NCBI RefSeq assembly: GCF_023715605.1
Contig: NZ_JAMBOL010000003.1
Span: 1 to 64,000 of the forward strand
Direction: 5' to 3'
Origin: Halalkalibacter oceani
GTDB lineage: Bacteria > Bacillota > Bacilli > Bacillales > Bacillaceae_D
DNA: 64,000 bases
The translations under genes and the position numbers were made by a program. Below the pieces are notes generated by a model. That model did no database searches and was not told the origin of the DNA. It saw nothing but the letters and a program-made list of their open reading frames with translations. Below are positions 7,807 through 15,132 of the stretch, piece by piece; the stretch's first letter is position 1, and the number at the start of each line of letters is the position of its first letter.

Positions 7807-8481
7807 GTGTTTGACATTTTAGTGGTCGAAGATGATATCAATACTCAAAAGCTGATGTGTGCCGTGCTAAGACATGGGGGCTATAACGCTTATACTGCAA
7901 AAAATGGACTTGAGGCGTTGAGCAGGATGGAGACACGCCGCTTTGATTTGATTGTGCTGGATTTGATGATGCCCGGAATGGATGGTTATCAGCTGTGCAA
8001 TGAATTGCGCGGTACGGGAGACGACATCCCGATTCTGATGGTGACTGCCACTCATGAAATCACAGATAAACATAAAGGATTTCTTGCGGGTACAGATGAT
8101 TACATGACGAAGCCGTTTGATGAGCAGGAAATGTTATTCCGCATCAAGGCACTGCTGCGCAGGGCGCAAATTGCCACTGAGCACAAACTTGTACTGGGGG
8201 AAACGACTTTGGATTACAACACCCTTATGGTCACAAGAGGAGCCGTACAAACGGTTCTGCCCCCGAAGGAGTTTTATCTGCTGTTTAAGCTGTTGAGCTA
8301 TCCCAACAAGATTTTTACCCGGCTTCAGCTAATTGAAGATATTTGGGGCCTGGAATCAGAATCCGATGACCATACGTTGAATGTCCATATCAACCGATTA
8401 CGTGACAAATTCAAAGACAACCCAGGCTTTGAAATCGTCACTGTGCGCGGGCTCGGTTATAAAATGGTAAAACGTGTATGA
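7807..8481 (+). CDS. OmpR-family response regulator
   Basis: 224 residues. The receiver domain (1-115) carries the acidic pair D9/D10, phospho-acceptor D52 in VLDLMMPGMDG, T80 and K102 (TKPF). A winged-helix DNA-binding domain follows (about 125-222; KEFYLLFKLLSYPNKIFTR...). The GTG start at 7807 follows AAGGGGGAGA. It overlaps the kinase gene by 4 bases, so the pair is translationally coupled. It probably regulates the divergent ABC exporter; the intergenic region is 166 bases and I found no confident direct-repeat operator. Confidence 0.93.
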   Translation: MFDILVVEDDINTQKLMCAVLRHGGYNAYTAKNGLEALSRMETRRFDLIVLDLMMPGMDGYQLCNELRGTGDDIPILMVTATHEITDKHKGFLAGTDDYMTKPFDEQEMLFRIKALLRRAQIATEHKLVLGETTLDYNTLMVTRGAVQTVLPPKEFYLLFKLLSYPNKIFTRLQLIEDIWGLESESDDHTLNVHINRLRDKFKDNPGFEIVTVRGLGYKMVKRV

Positions 8482-9536
8482 AATCACTCAAAGAGATCTT
8501 CCCGAAAAAAATCAGTCTTGCGTTTTCCTTAGTGGCTCTCGTTTTTTTTGTGATGGTTTTGTCTATCTTATCTGCAGGCTTGTTTGCTTTCTTACTGAAT
8601 TGGCTTGAAGTAATTGACCTGAATCAGTCGGATCCAAAACGTGGTATTTATGTATTGCTGTACATTAGTATTTTTCTTGGTGTTGTGATCGCAGCACTGC
8701 TGAGCCGGCGATCCGTCAAACCGATTCGGGATATGATGAAAGCGACCAACAAGGTGGCCAAAGGTGATTTCTCAGTTGAGGTAAAGGGTAGTTATGTTTT
8801 TGAACTGGATACACTGGCCGCGAGCTTTAACAAAATGGTAAAGGAACTGCAAGGAATTGAAACTTTGCGCGCTGATTTCGTGCGAAACTTTTCCCATGAA
8901 TTCAAAACTCCGATCGTCTCCATCAGCGGTTTTGCTAAATTATTGAAAGAGGGCAGCCTCAGTGAGAAAGAGAAACAGGAATACCTGAATAGTATCATTC
9001 AAGAATCCGAACGTTTGGTTGACCTTTCCACCAGCATTCTTAATTTGTCAAAGGTAGAAAATATTGAAATTATCAGCGAAAAGACAATCTACCGTCTCGA
9101 TGAGCAAGTACGGCTGGCGATCTTGATGTTGGAACCGAAATGGAGCGCCAAAAATCTTCACATGGATGTTGAACTGGAGGATGACATTGACATTCTTGGT
9201 GCCAAAAACTTAATTCAACAGATTTGGCTCAATCTTCTCGACAATGCAATTAAGCATACGGACAGCGACGGAATAGTGAAAATCGGTTTATGGACGAATG
9301 GACGAAAAGTTACCTTTCGGCTCGAGGATAATGGATGCGGCATGAATGATCAAACGTTGAGCCGCATATATGATAAGTTTTATCAGGGAGATACTTCCCA
9401 TTCAATGACAGGAAACGGACTCGGATTAACAATCGTTAAAAGGATTGTCGATCTTTGCGGCGGTACGATTGACGTGCAAAGCGAGCTCGGAAAAGGGACT
9501 GTTTTTACGATCATACTGCCGTTGGAAAAGCATTAA
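8478..9536 (+). CDS. HAMP-containing sensor histidine kinase
   Basis: 352 residues. Two transmembrane helices (about 15-40 and 57-76) enclose a very short extracellular loop of about 16 residues, followed by HAMP (77-128), a dimerisation domain with H140 in NFSHEFKTP, and N, G1 and G2 boxes (NLLDNAIKH, EDNGCGM, GNGLGLTIV). The tiny extracellular loop is the hallmark of intramembrane-sensing kinases that detect envelope stress, often through a partner ABC transporter. The divergent exporter at 5998-7640 is the natural partner. Confidence 0.93.
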   Translation: MKSLKEIFPKKISLAFSLVALVFFVMVLSILSAGLFAFLLNWLEVIDLNQSDPKRGIYVLLYISIFLGVVIAALLSRRSVKPIRDMMKATNKVAKGDFSVEVKGSYVFELDTLAASFNKMVKELQGIETLRADFVRNFSHEFKTPIVSISGFAKLLKEGSLSEKEKQEYLNSIIQESERLVDLSTSILNLSKVENIEIISEKTIYRLDEQVRLAILMLEPKWSAKNLHMDVELEDDIDILGAKNLIQQIWLNLLDNAIKHTDSDGIVKIGLWTNGRKVTFRLEDNGCGMNDQTLSRIYDKFYQGDTSHSMTGNGLGLTIVKRIVDLCGGTIDVQSELGKGTVFTIILPLEKH

Positions 9537-9685
9537 AAACGCTGAAAATTGGATTGTATCGATAATCGCGGGAAGGGGGGATAAGAGACACCAGGGTAAG
9601 AAATTATGGCACTAACAGAGGGGGCGATCTCGTTCTTCTTGATAAATCGAAGTTGGATCATATTGGCAAAAATTCTACTTACAAT

Positions 9686-9731
9686 TAAAAGCTGGGGGAA
9701 AGTTACTCATCTTCTATCGAATATTCCCCCA
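9686..9731 (-). terminator. Probable terminator of the COG0523-like gene
   Basis: On the minus strand TGGGGGAA and TTCCCCCA pair around a 23-base loop, followed by GCTTTTAATT. It starts just after the stop of the minus-strand gene. The rest of 9537-9737 shows no coding or regulatory signal. Confidence 0.5.
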
Positions 9732-9737
9732 TAATCT

Positions 9738-10739
9738 TTAGGATGTGACCGTCGTTCTCAGACAAGCCTCTATTTTCTTTTGAATGTCATTCCTATCAAG
9801 CTCTTCTCCAATAAAAAGGAACTCAGAAAATACATCAGATGACCACGACGGCATGTGAAAGGTATGAAGCCGGATCGACGCACCTATCTGGGAGATCTCA
9901 TAGAGTTCCTCGCTGCCTGGGTTATAGCATCTTCCTTTCATTCGGAACACTTCATTTGGAAATTGTTCAAATAAACGTTCTAAATGAGAGAGGTCAATTG
10001 GATACTTGCTTTTATAAACATATGTATCGATTCCATAGTGTCCTAACATCACTAATTTGCTTCTGGACTCAAATAAATTGATTTGGTCATCAAAGAGGGA
10101 AGACACTGAATCAATACGATATGCTGCATTCCTGTTTTCATTAAACCGAAGGAACTCTTCGAAAGTGATGACAGCTGATTGTGGCTGCAAGTTCCTGATA
10201 AAAGAAAAGATCGCACCCGCTTGTTCATAGGATACGCTTTCCGCATGACATATAACAATGGTATCGGCCGCTTCTAATTGATAAATAAGTGCTTCTCCCA
10301 ATGTATAGTTTGAATCGGGTTGGACGGATATTTCATGTTCCGAAAAATAAGAAAACCAGAATTCTCTCGCATCTACAAGATGGATATGAGATTTCAGCTT
10401 TGTATATTTTAATTTAGAGGACCATACTTCTGAAAGAGTTGCTGCTGAAAGGGGGAAGACATCCACTACAATTTCATCGATATGATTTCTTATCTCTTCG
10501 TTCAGAAGCAATGTATGCAAATCATCCATATTGTTTATTTCTATATCATGGACAGCTTCTCCCATTATAGTTGTTAGTGGAAAGAGATCATCAACCTTTT
10601 CGGTTAATTTACTATTGGTTGGCCGGTAAAGTACGTAACCCATTTTTTTTGATTGATTTCTTTCCATTTCTTTTATTAATAAGCCTTTATCCTTTAAAGA
10701 AAAGCCTGTTAATAAAGTGAAAGGTAGTTGTTTTTCCAC
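9738..10739 (-). CDS. COG0523/CobW-like protein lacking GTPase motifs
   Basis: 333 residues. The fold outline follows COG0523 metallochaperones: a LLTGF strand at the N-terminus, an IHLVDAREFW segment in the place of the VVTVVDA strand, and a C-terminal CobW_C-like part (EVFRMKGRCY...SEFLFIGEELDRNDIQKKIEAC) that closely matches the neighbouring GTPases. The Walker A GFLGxGKTT is replaced by GFSLKDKGL, the CxCC metal motif is missing and no NKxD base-recognition motif is visible. It is therefore probably not a GTPase. Start GTG 10739 has AAGGATG upstream. A Zur box lies about 70 bases upstream. It may be a regulatory or scaffold partner of the two intact COG0523 proteins. Confidence 0.65.
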   Translation of the reverse strand: MEKQLPFTLLTGFSLKDKGLLIKEMERNQSKKMGYVLYRPTNSKLTEKVDDLFPLTTIMGEAVHDIEINNMDDLHTLLLNEEIRNHIDEIVVDVFPLSAATLSEVWSSKLKYTKLKSHIHLVDAREFWFSYFSEHEISVQPDSNYTLGEALIYQLEAADTIVICHAESVSYEQAGAIFSFIRNLQPQSAVITFEEFLRFNENRNAAYRIDSVSSLFDDQINLFESRSKLVMLGHYGIDTYVYKSKYPIDLSHLERLFEQFPNEVFRMKGRCYNPGSEELYEISQIGASIRLHTFHMPSWSSDVFSEFLFIGEELDRNDIQKKIEACLRTTVTS

Positions 10740-10807
10740 GCATTACACATCCTTCAGAGTTGACCTTTACGACTACGTTCGATTTTAGCAGCAGAAGTCA
10801 CATTTGA

Positions 10808-10828
10808 AAATAGTAATTATTACGATTT
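10808..10828. promoter_or_regulatory. Zur box 1
   Basis: Near-palindromic AAATAGTAATTATTACGATT plus T fits the Bacillus Zur consensus (AAATCGTAATnATTACGATTT) with one half-site change. It lies between the COG0523-like gene (minus) and the sufU-like gene (plus). Its surroundings (10801-10855) resemble the hemB promoter region at 22066-22113. Confidence 0.75.
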
Positions 10829-10938
10829 AAAAAATATCATAAAGGAAAGTTGAAATGAAGTAAAGTGAACGGATAAAAAATAGTAACGATTTTTGTTCAA
10901 TTAGACTTATTCAAAAAAAATGTGTATATTAGAAGTAT

Positions 10939-10959
10939 AAATCGTAATGGTTATGATTT
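10939..10959 (+). promoter_or_regulatory. Zur box 2 overlapping the sufU-like start region
   Basis: AAATCGTAATGGTTATGATT plus T, a 21-base palindrome of the Zur type, 10 bases downstream of a TATATT -10-like element. Binding would cover the transcription start. Confidence 0.8.
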
Positions 10960-11423
10960 GTTCTTTTGAAGGAGGGATTCCTATCCTGGACCAGCTATAT
11001 CGGCAACTTGTAATGGATCATTCGAAAAATAGACGAAATCATCGGAAAATAGAAGGAGACAAGGTGCTGCAAAAACATTATAAAAACCCGACCTGCGGTG
11101 ATGTAATGACTCTTTTTATACAGCTGTCTGATAAACGCACAATAGAAGATATTTCGTTTGTTGGGGAAGGGTGCAGTATAAGCATGGCATCAGCATCGAT
11201 GATGACGGGCCTGTTAAAAGGAGCTTCCCTAAAGGAGGCTTCACAATTGCGGCATGCGATGGAAAAAATGATTCGGGAAGGTGATATTCCGGAAGATGTC
11301 GATTTAGGAGATGCCTTAGCGTTGGAAGGTGTGCATAAATTAAAAGCTCGCCACAATTGTGCGTTAATGACTTGGCAGGCTCTTGATCGTACTTTAGATG
11401 ATTATGAGGAGTATAGCAAGTAG
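10947..11423 (+). CDS. SufU-like zinc-dependent Fe-S assembly sulfurtransferase (Zur-regulated paralogue)
   Basis: SufU accepts persulfide from the cysteine desulfurase SufS through a zinc site. The homologous part starts LDQLYRQLVMDHSKNRRN and carries the three cysteine ligands: NPTCGD, EGCSISMASASMM and HNCAL; the aspartate of the first motif is also kept. The family length is about 145 residues. The start is uncertain: the only ATG codons upstream (10947, 10953) are inside the Zur box without a ribosome site, while an excellent AAGGAGG at 10968-10974 precedes in-frame non-standard codons, with CTG 10986 matching the usual N-terminus. I give the longest frame. A zinc enzyme under zinc-starvation control suggests prioritised supply of Fe-S assembly. 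Confidence 0.85.
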   Translation: MVMICSFEGGIPILDQLYRQLVMDHSKNRRNHRKIEGDKVLQKHYKNPTCGDVMTLFIQLSDKRTIEDISFVGEGCSISMASASMMTGLLKGASLKEASQLRHAMEKMIREGDIPEDVDLGDALALEGVHKLKARHNCALMTWQALDRTLDDYEEYSK

Positions 11424-11516
11424 AGGTGTCGTTTTTTTTCAAGAAGCTTATTTGAGTTTTCTTTAGTCGTGCAAGCGGATGTGATAACAGAAGATCAATG
11501 GCTAATTAGCAGGAAA

Positions 11517-11537
11517 AACAGTAATGATTACGATTAT
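11517..11537 (+). promoter_or_regulatory. Zur box 3
   Basis: AACAGTAATGATTACGATTA plus T. The core GTAATGATTACGA is a perfect match to the central Zur palindrome. It precedes an AAGGAGG ribosome site and a decayed reading frame, and lies upstream of the COG0523 gene at 11778. Confidence 0.8.
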
Positions 11538-11555
11538 CAAAAAGGAGGCCTGAAA

Positions 11556-11733
11556 GTGAGTGTGGAGTAATATTTTGCTAAACACGTATTTTGAAACCGC
11601 AATTAAAAAAGGACAAGTTTACTATGATCGCTACTCTAAACCTGGTGCGGATACTCTGAAGCAATAGAATATCCGACTTTGGGAAGAAGCGAGTTTAAGT
11701 GGATTTGCGCTTGCTATGAAAAAAAGATATTGA
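11556..11733 (+). pseudogene. Decayed small gene behind Zur box 3
   Basis: GTG 11556 follows AAGGAGG at ideal spacing but stops after four codons. Another frame, possibly from TTG 11575 behind GGAG, encodes LNTYFETAIKKGQVYYDRYS and on to a TAG at 11665, then continues in the same frame as NIRLWEEASLSGFALAMKKRY to TGA 11731. The composition looks protein-like. This reads as a small Zur-controlled gene broken by at least one frameshift and one nonsense codon. I do not recognise the family. Confidence 0.4.
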
Positions 11734-11777
11734 ACCTATTGTAACGGTGGGATAGGGGATTGGAGGAAGGAGCATCC

Positions 11778-12752
11778 ATGTTGGACATCCGAAAAGCTGA
11801 TATCTATATACTGACCGGGTTTTTAGGCAGTGGAAAAAGCACTCTGTTAACCAGGCTGTTACAAACAGAAAAAGAAAGGGGGAGACGCGCCGCAGTATTG
11901 ATGAACGAATTGGGCGAAATGAGTATTGATTCCAGTATTGTCCCACCTGGTACCCCATTGCTCGAACTGTTGAATGGCTGTATTTGTTGCACAATAAATG
12001 CTGAATTAAGCTACCAATTAAAGTTGTTGCTGGAAGAACATGAACTGGATGCTATTTATATCGAAGCAACAGGAGCAGCCCATCCGATTGAGGTGATTGA
12101 TGCATGTACCCATCCGATGCTGGCGAATAAGGTGAAAATCAAGGCTGTTATTACGCATGTCGACGTGATGGCGTGGAAATATGGAAAAATGAGTCTCAAA
12201 GTGAAAAAGCTGCTTAAAGAGCAGGTGAAATTTGCTGACATTCTCGTGCTGAACAAAACGGATGAATTGGAAGCCAATGAATTATCATCTTTGATGAAAG
12301 ACATTAAAACGATTAACTCGCAGGCAAAGCTGATTCCTACAACCTTCTCACAAGTCGCCCCTGACCTTTTATATGAGCGGAGCAATATAAGCAGAGGAAC
12401 AGACCAGAATCGCTCTCACGATTCTTCTCATGGAGCACATGTTCATTACGATCTGCATTTGCATACGTTTCATTACCGATTAACAGCTGCCCTTGATCGG
12501 GTCAGCTTCACAAATTGGATAAAAACAATTCCCGGTCAACTGTATCGGGCAAAAGGATTTGTAGCATTTACAGAGACGCCGGGTCTGTTTTTATTCAACT
12601 ATTCTTATGGAGAACCAATCTTCGAACGCGTTCCCGCGCAGAGCTTTGAACCCGTTCTCGTTTTTATCGGGGACGATCTCGATCATCAAAAGATGGAAGC
12701 TGATTTACTCAAATTACAAGCTGAACCTGACTTTTATAACAAGGAGAGATGA
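11778..12752 (+). CDS. COG0523 (CobW-like) GTPase, putative zinc metallochaperone A
   Basis: 324 residues. Walker A GFLGSGKS at 14-21, metal-binding CICC at 68-71, switch II-region IEATGAAHP, guanine-specificity NKTD near 162, a histidine-rich linker (HDSSHGAHVHYDLHLH) and a CobW_C domain (RAKGFVAFTETPGLFLFNYS). COG0523 proteins couple GTP hydrolysis to metal transfer into client enzymes and the Zur-controlled ones act in zinc starvation. ATG 11778 has GGAAGGAG. TGAAG instead of TGLAxP in switch II and the short His linker separate it from its downstream paralogue, so the two may serve different clients. Confidence 0.92.
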   Translation: MLDIRKADIYILTGFLGSGKSTLLTRLLQTEKERGRRAAVLMNELGEMSIDSSIVPPGTPLLELLNGCICCTINAELSYQLKLLLEEHELDAIYIEATGAAHPIEVIDACTHPMLANKVKIKAVITHVDVMAWKYGKMSLKVKKLLKEQVKFADILVLNKTDELEANELSSLMKDIKTINSQAKLIPTTFSQVAPDLLYERSNISRGTDQNRSHDSSHGAHVHYDLHLHTFHYRLTAALDRVSFTNWIKTIPGQLYRAKGFVAFTETPGLFLFNYSYGEPIFERVPAQSFEPVLVFIGDDLDHQKMEADLLKLQAEPDFYNKER

Positions 12753-12755
12753 CAA

Positions 12756-13754
12756 TTGGATATGATCAAACAAGTGCCTGTGACGGTGATAACCGGGTTT
12801 CTCGGAGCGGGCAAGACAACGCTGCTTAATCATCTTCTGACGGCAGATCATGGCAAAAAAATAGCCGTTATTGTAAACGAATTTGGAGAAGTTGGGATTG
12901 ATAATCAATTAGTAGTTGGCGCAGAAGAAGAAATTTTTGAAATGAATAATGGGTGCATTTGTTGTACAGTTCGAGGTGATTTAATCAGAATTCTTACTGA
13001 TCTCATGAAAGCAAAACTAAATCCGCTCGAGCCGAAAGTCGACTTTGACCGGATTGTAATAGAAACAACGGGATTAGCTGAACCCGCTCCCGTTATTCAA
13101 ACCTTTTTTGTCGATGAGGCGATGACGCGATTCTATCAAATCGATTCAGTCGTAACCGTAGTGGATGCCAAACATGCCAATCAGCAGCTTGACCAGGCCC
13201 ATGAAGCACAGGAGCAAGTTGCATTCGCTGACATCATCCTACTGAACAAAGTCGACCTTGTCAGCGCGGAAGAAGTAAATGGACTCGAAAAACGATTACG
13301 TCACATGAATCCATCGGTCAAGATGTTCAAAACAGAAAATTCAAAGATCGAGCTTGATAAGATTTTAGATATCCATACATTTGATCTGGATAAAAAATTA
13401 GAGGTGGATCCGGACTTTTTAACTGATGACCACCATGACCATGAGCATGATGATCAAGTAACGTCTTTCGTATTAAGGGAGGAGCGCCCTTTAAACTTAG
13501 ATAAGCTCGAAAAAATGGTCACTCATTGGATTAATGATTACGGAACGGAGATGTATCGCTACAAAGGCATTTTGAATATAAAAGGAATGACTGAAAGAGT
13601 CGTATTTCAAGGTATCCATATGCTGTTTGCTTCAACAGTCGACCGCGAGTGGACAGATACGGACACAAAGCTCAGTGAAATTGTTGTGATTGGAAAAAAT
13701 TTAGATCAACGCCACTTTCAAACACAGTTTGCAGAGTGTGTGGAAATCGACTGA
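12756..13754 (+). CDS. COG0523 (CobW-like) GTPase, putative zinc metallochaperone B
   Basis: 332 residues with Walker A GFLGAGKT (14-21), CICC (67-70), [16 protein letters not shown], a His/Asp-rich metal-binding stretch ([10 protein letters not shown]) and a CobW_C domain. It is close to the YciC/ZagA-type family of Zur-induced zinc metallochaperones; ZagA delivers zinc to folate synthesis (FolE) in B. subtilis. TTG 12756 has AGGAGAG at 7 bases; an ATG at 12762 is too far from it. It follows metallochaperone A by 3 bases and is followed by zur in one operon. Confidence 0.93.
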   Translation: MDMIKQVPVTVITGFLGAGKTTLLNHLLTADHGKKIAVIVNEFGEVGIDNQLVVGAEEEIFEMNNGCICCTVRGDLIRILTDLMKAKLNPLEPKVDFDRIVIETTGLAEPAPVIQTFFVDEAMTRFYQIDSVVTVVDAKHANQQLDQAHEAQEQVAFADIILLNKVDLVSAEEVNGLEKRLRHMNPSVKMFKTENSKIELDKILDIHTFDLDKKLEVDPDFLTDDHHDHEHDDQVTSFVLREERPLNLDKLEKMVTHWINDYGTEMYRYKGILNIKGMTERVVFQGIHMLFASTVDREWTDTDTKLSEIVVIGKNLDQRHFQTQFAECVEID

Positions 13755-13771
13755 AGAGAAGGGAGGATCTC

Positions 13772-14179
13772 ATGAATAGTACGACCGCACTGGATATTCT
13801 AGCGAAGAAAGGCTATAAAATCACAGATAAAAGAGAAAAGATAGCGCAAATTTTCTGGAAGAATAATCGCTTTTTATCAGCCAGAGCCGTTCACAATGTC
13901 ATGAAAGTGGATTCTCCCAGTTTAAGTCTTGATACGGTGTATCGAAATATTAGGTTATTTGAAGAGCTCGGCATTTTGGAGGCAACCGAATTAAACAGAG
14001 AAAAGCATTATCGTTTTACATGCACGGATCACCATCATCCGCTGATTTGCATTCATTGCGGCACAGTGAAAAAAATAGATATTTGCCCAATGGATCACTT
14101 GTTTGACTTGCCCGAAGGCTTCCTCGTTACGGGCCATAAATTTGAGATCTATGGCCACTGTAGCGACTGCCATTCATAA
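13772..14179 (+). CDS. zur: Zinc uptake regulator Zur (Fur family)
   Basis: 135 residues. A winged helix (about 10-80; SLSLDTVYRNIRLFEELGILE) is followed by the metal-binding half with HHH at 87-89 and two CxxC pairs, C93/C96 and C130/C133, which form the structural zinc site. The Fur-type protein sits at the end of an operon of zinc metallochaperones and the surroundings carry five Zur-like palindromes, which points to Zur rather than Fur or PerR. ATG 13772 follows GGGAGG; the longer frame overlaps the previous gene. In such operons Zur is self-repressed through the upstream box. Confidence 0.9.
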   Translation: MNSTTALDILAKKGYKITDKREKIAQIFWKNNRFLSARAVHNVMKVDSPSLSLDTVYRNIRLFEELGILEATELNREKHYRFTCTDHHHPLICIHCGTVKKIDICPMDHLFDLPEGFLVTGHKFEIYGHCSDCHS

Positions 14180-14188
14180 GTAATCGGT

Positions 14189-14237
14189 AAAAAAGCTGCT
14201 GAAAAAGAACGATTTTCACTTTTTCAGCAGCTTTTTT
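14189..14237. terminator. Terminator after zur
   Basis: AAAAAAGCTGCTGAAAAAG pairs exactly with CTTTTTCAGCAGCTTTTTT around an 11-base loop and works for both the zur operon and the convergent methyltransferase gene. Confidence 0.9.
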
Positions 14238-14278
14238 GATATATACCTTCACTAGCTAAATTCAAATTATTAATACCA

Positions 14279-15028
14279 TCACTTTATTCCGGTTATCGAA
14301 AAAGAAGGGATCGATTTGTAGGCGATTTGTTCTGCTTCCGTATAAACCCGCTTGTCAAAGTCTTGTCTGATTTTAATATGGCGGAAGCCTAATTGAAATA
14401 AAATAGCGCGGTCCCATTCAGGCCGCATTGCATACGTCATTGGCAAATAAGTTGAAATTTCGTCTCCTTCTTTGAAAAGCTCTTCCTCCTTATATTGTGG
14501 AAACCCGTGCTTTATTGCCTCTTGAACATCCTTTTGATACATTTCACCGTACTGTTCATTGGCAATGGGTAGATTCCAATTCGCATCGAAAATGATCAGC
14601 TTTCCGTCTTTCTTCAACCATTTGTGCCAGTCAGAGTACACTTTTTCCGGCCGATGTAATGTCCAGGTTACATTGCGTGAGAGGATGATATCAAACGTAT
14701 TCACAGGGTTAAAGGAGGAATCTCCGGTTACATGAATAAATTGCGGCTGTACGTGTGCTAATGCACTGTTCTTTTTTGCTGTTTCGATCATCTCTTTAGA
14801 AAAGTCAATCCCGGTTACCTGATGGCCCATCTGCGACAATATGATCGAGAAAAAGCCTGGTCCGGTTCCAACATCCAATATTTGAAGTGATCGCCGATCA
14901 TCGGCGAGGTGCTCCTTTAGCAGGCTTTGCCAAGCCTCTTTTTTAAAGCTATGCAGCTCTTCTTGAATAATGTCATCATAAATGACTGCACTTTTATTCC
15001 AATAATCCTGATGTTTTATTTCATCCAT
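14279..15028 (-). CDS. Class I SAM-dependent methyltransferase, divergent from Zur-controlled importer
   Basis: 249 residues. The SAM-binding motif I is ILDVGTGPGFF (50-60), with the acidic residue of motif II in VTGIDFS and a WTLHRPEKVYSDWHKWLKKDG post-motif. The substrate is unknown; the fold matches small-molecule methyltransferases. It is transcribed away from the importer at 15133-19995 and the 104 bases between contain a Zur box, so both sides could be induced by zinc starvation. The link suggests modification of a zinc-binding solute, but no dedicated biosynthetic enzymes such as nicotianamine synthase or opine dehydrogenase are present. Confidence 0.85.
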   Translation of the reverse strand: MDEIKHQDYWNKSAVIYDDIIQEELHSFKKEAWQSLLKEHLADDRRSLQILDVGTGPGFFSIILSQMGHQVTGIDFSKEMIETAKKNSALAHVQPQFIHVTGDSSFNPVNTFDIILSRNVTWTLHRPEKVYSDWHKWLKKDGKLIIFDANWNLPIANEQYGEMYQKDVQEAIKHGFPQYKEEELFKEGDEISTYLPMTYAMRPEWDRAILFQLGFRHIKIRQDFDKRVYTEAEQIAYKSIPSFSITGIK

Positions 15029-15052
15029 AGGGCACGCTCCTTTGTAAATAAC

Positions 15053-15080
15053 TGTTGACTTTTAAAATAATTACTCTATT
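15053..15080 (+). promoter_or_regulatory. SigA-type promoter of the importer operon
   Basis: TTGACT, a 16-base spacer, then TATTAT, directly followed by Zur box 4. Position and sequence fit a vegetative promoter that Zur would block at the transcription start. Confidence 0.55.
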
Positions 15081-15085
15081 ATTTT

Positions 15086-15106
15086 AAACGTAATGATTCC
15101 TATTTT
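15086..15106. promoter_or_regulatory. Zur box 4 in the methyltransferase/importer divergent region
   Basis: AAACGTAATGATTCCTATTT plus T. The left half matches the Zur half-site (CGTAATGATT); the right half is diverged (CCTATTTT against ACGATTT). It is the weakest of the five boxes but sits exactly where repression of the importer promoter is expected. Confidence 0.55.
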
Positions 15107-15132
15107 CAATAAAAGATTCAGGAGGATGCATC

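Noticed and set aside
10876-10895. AAAAAATAGTAACGATTTTT as a sixth Zur box
   Set aside because: The central spacing between half-sites is shortened by several bases, so it would not fit the palindrome.
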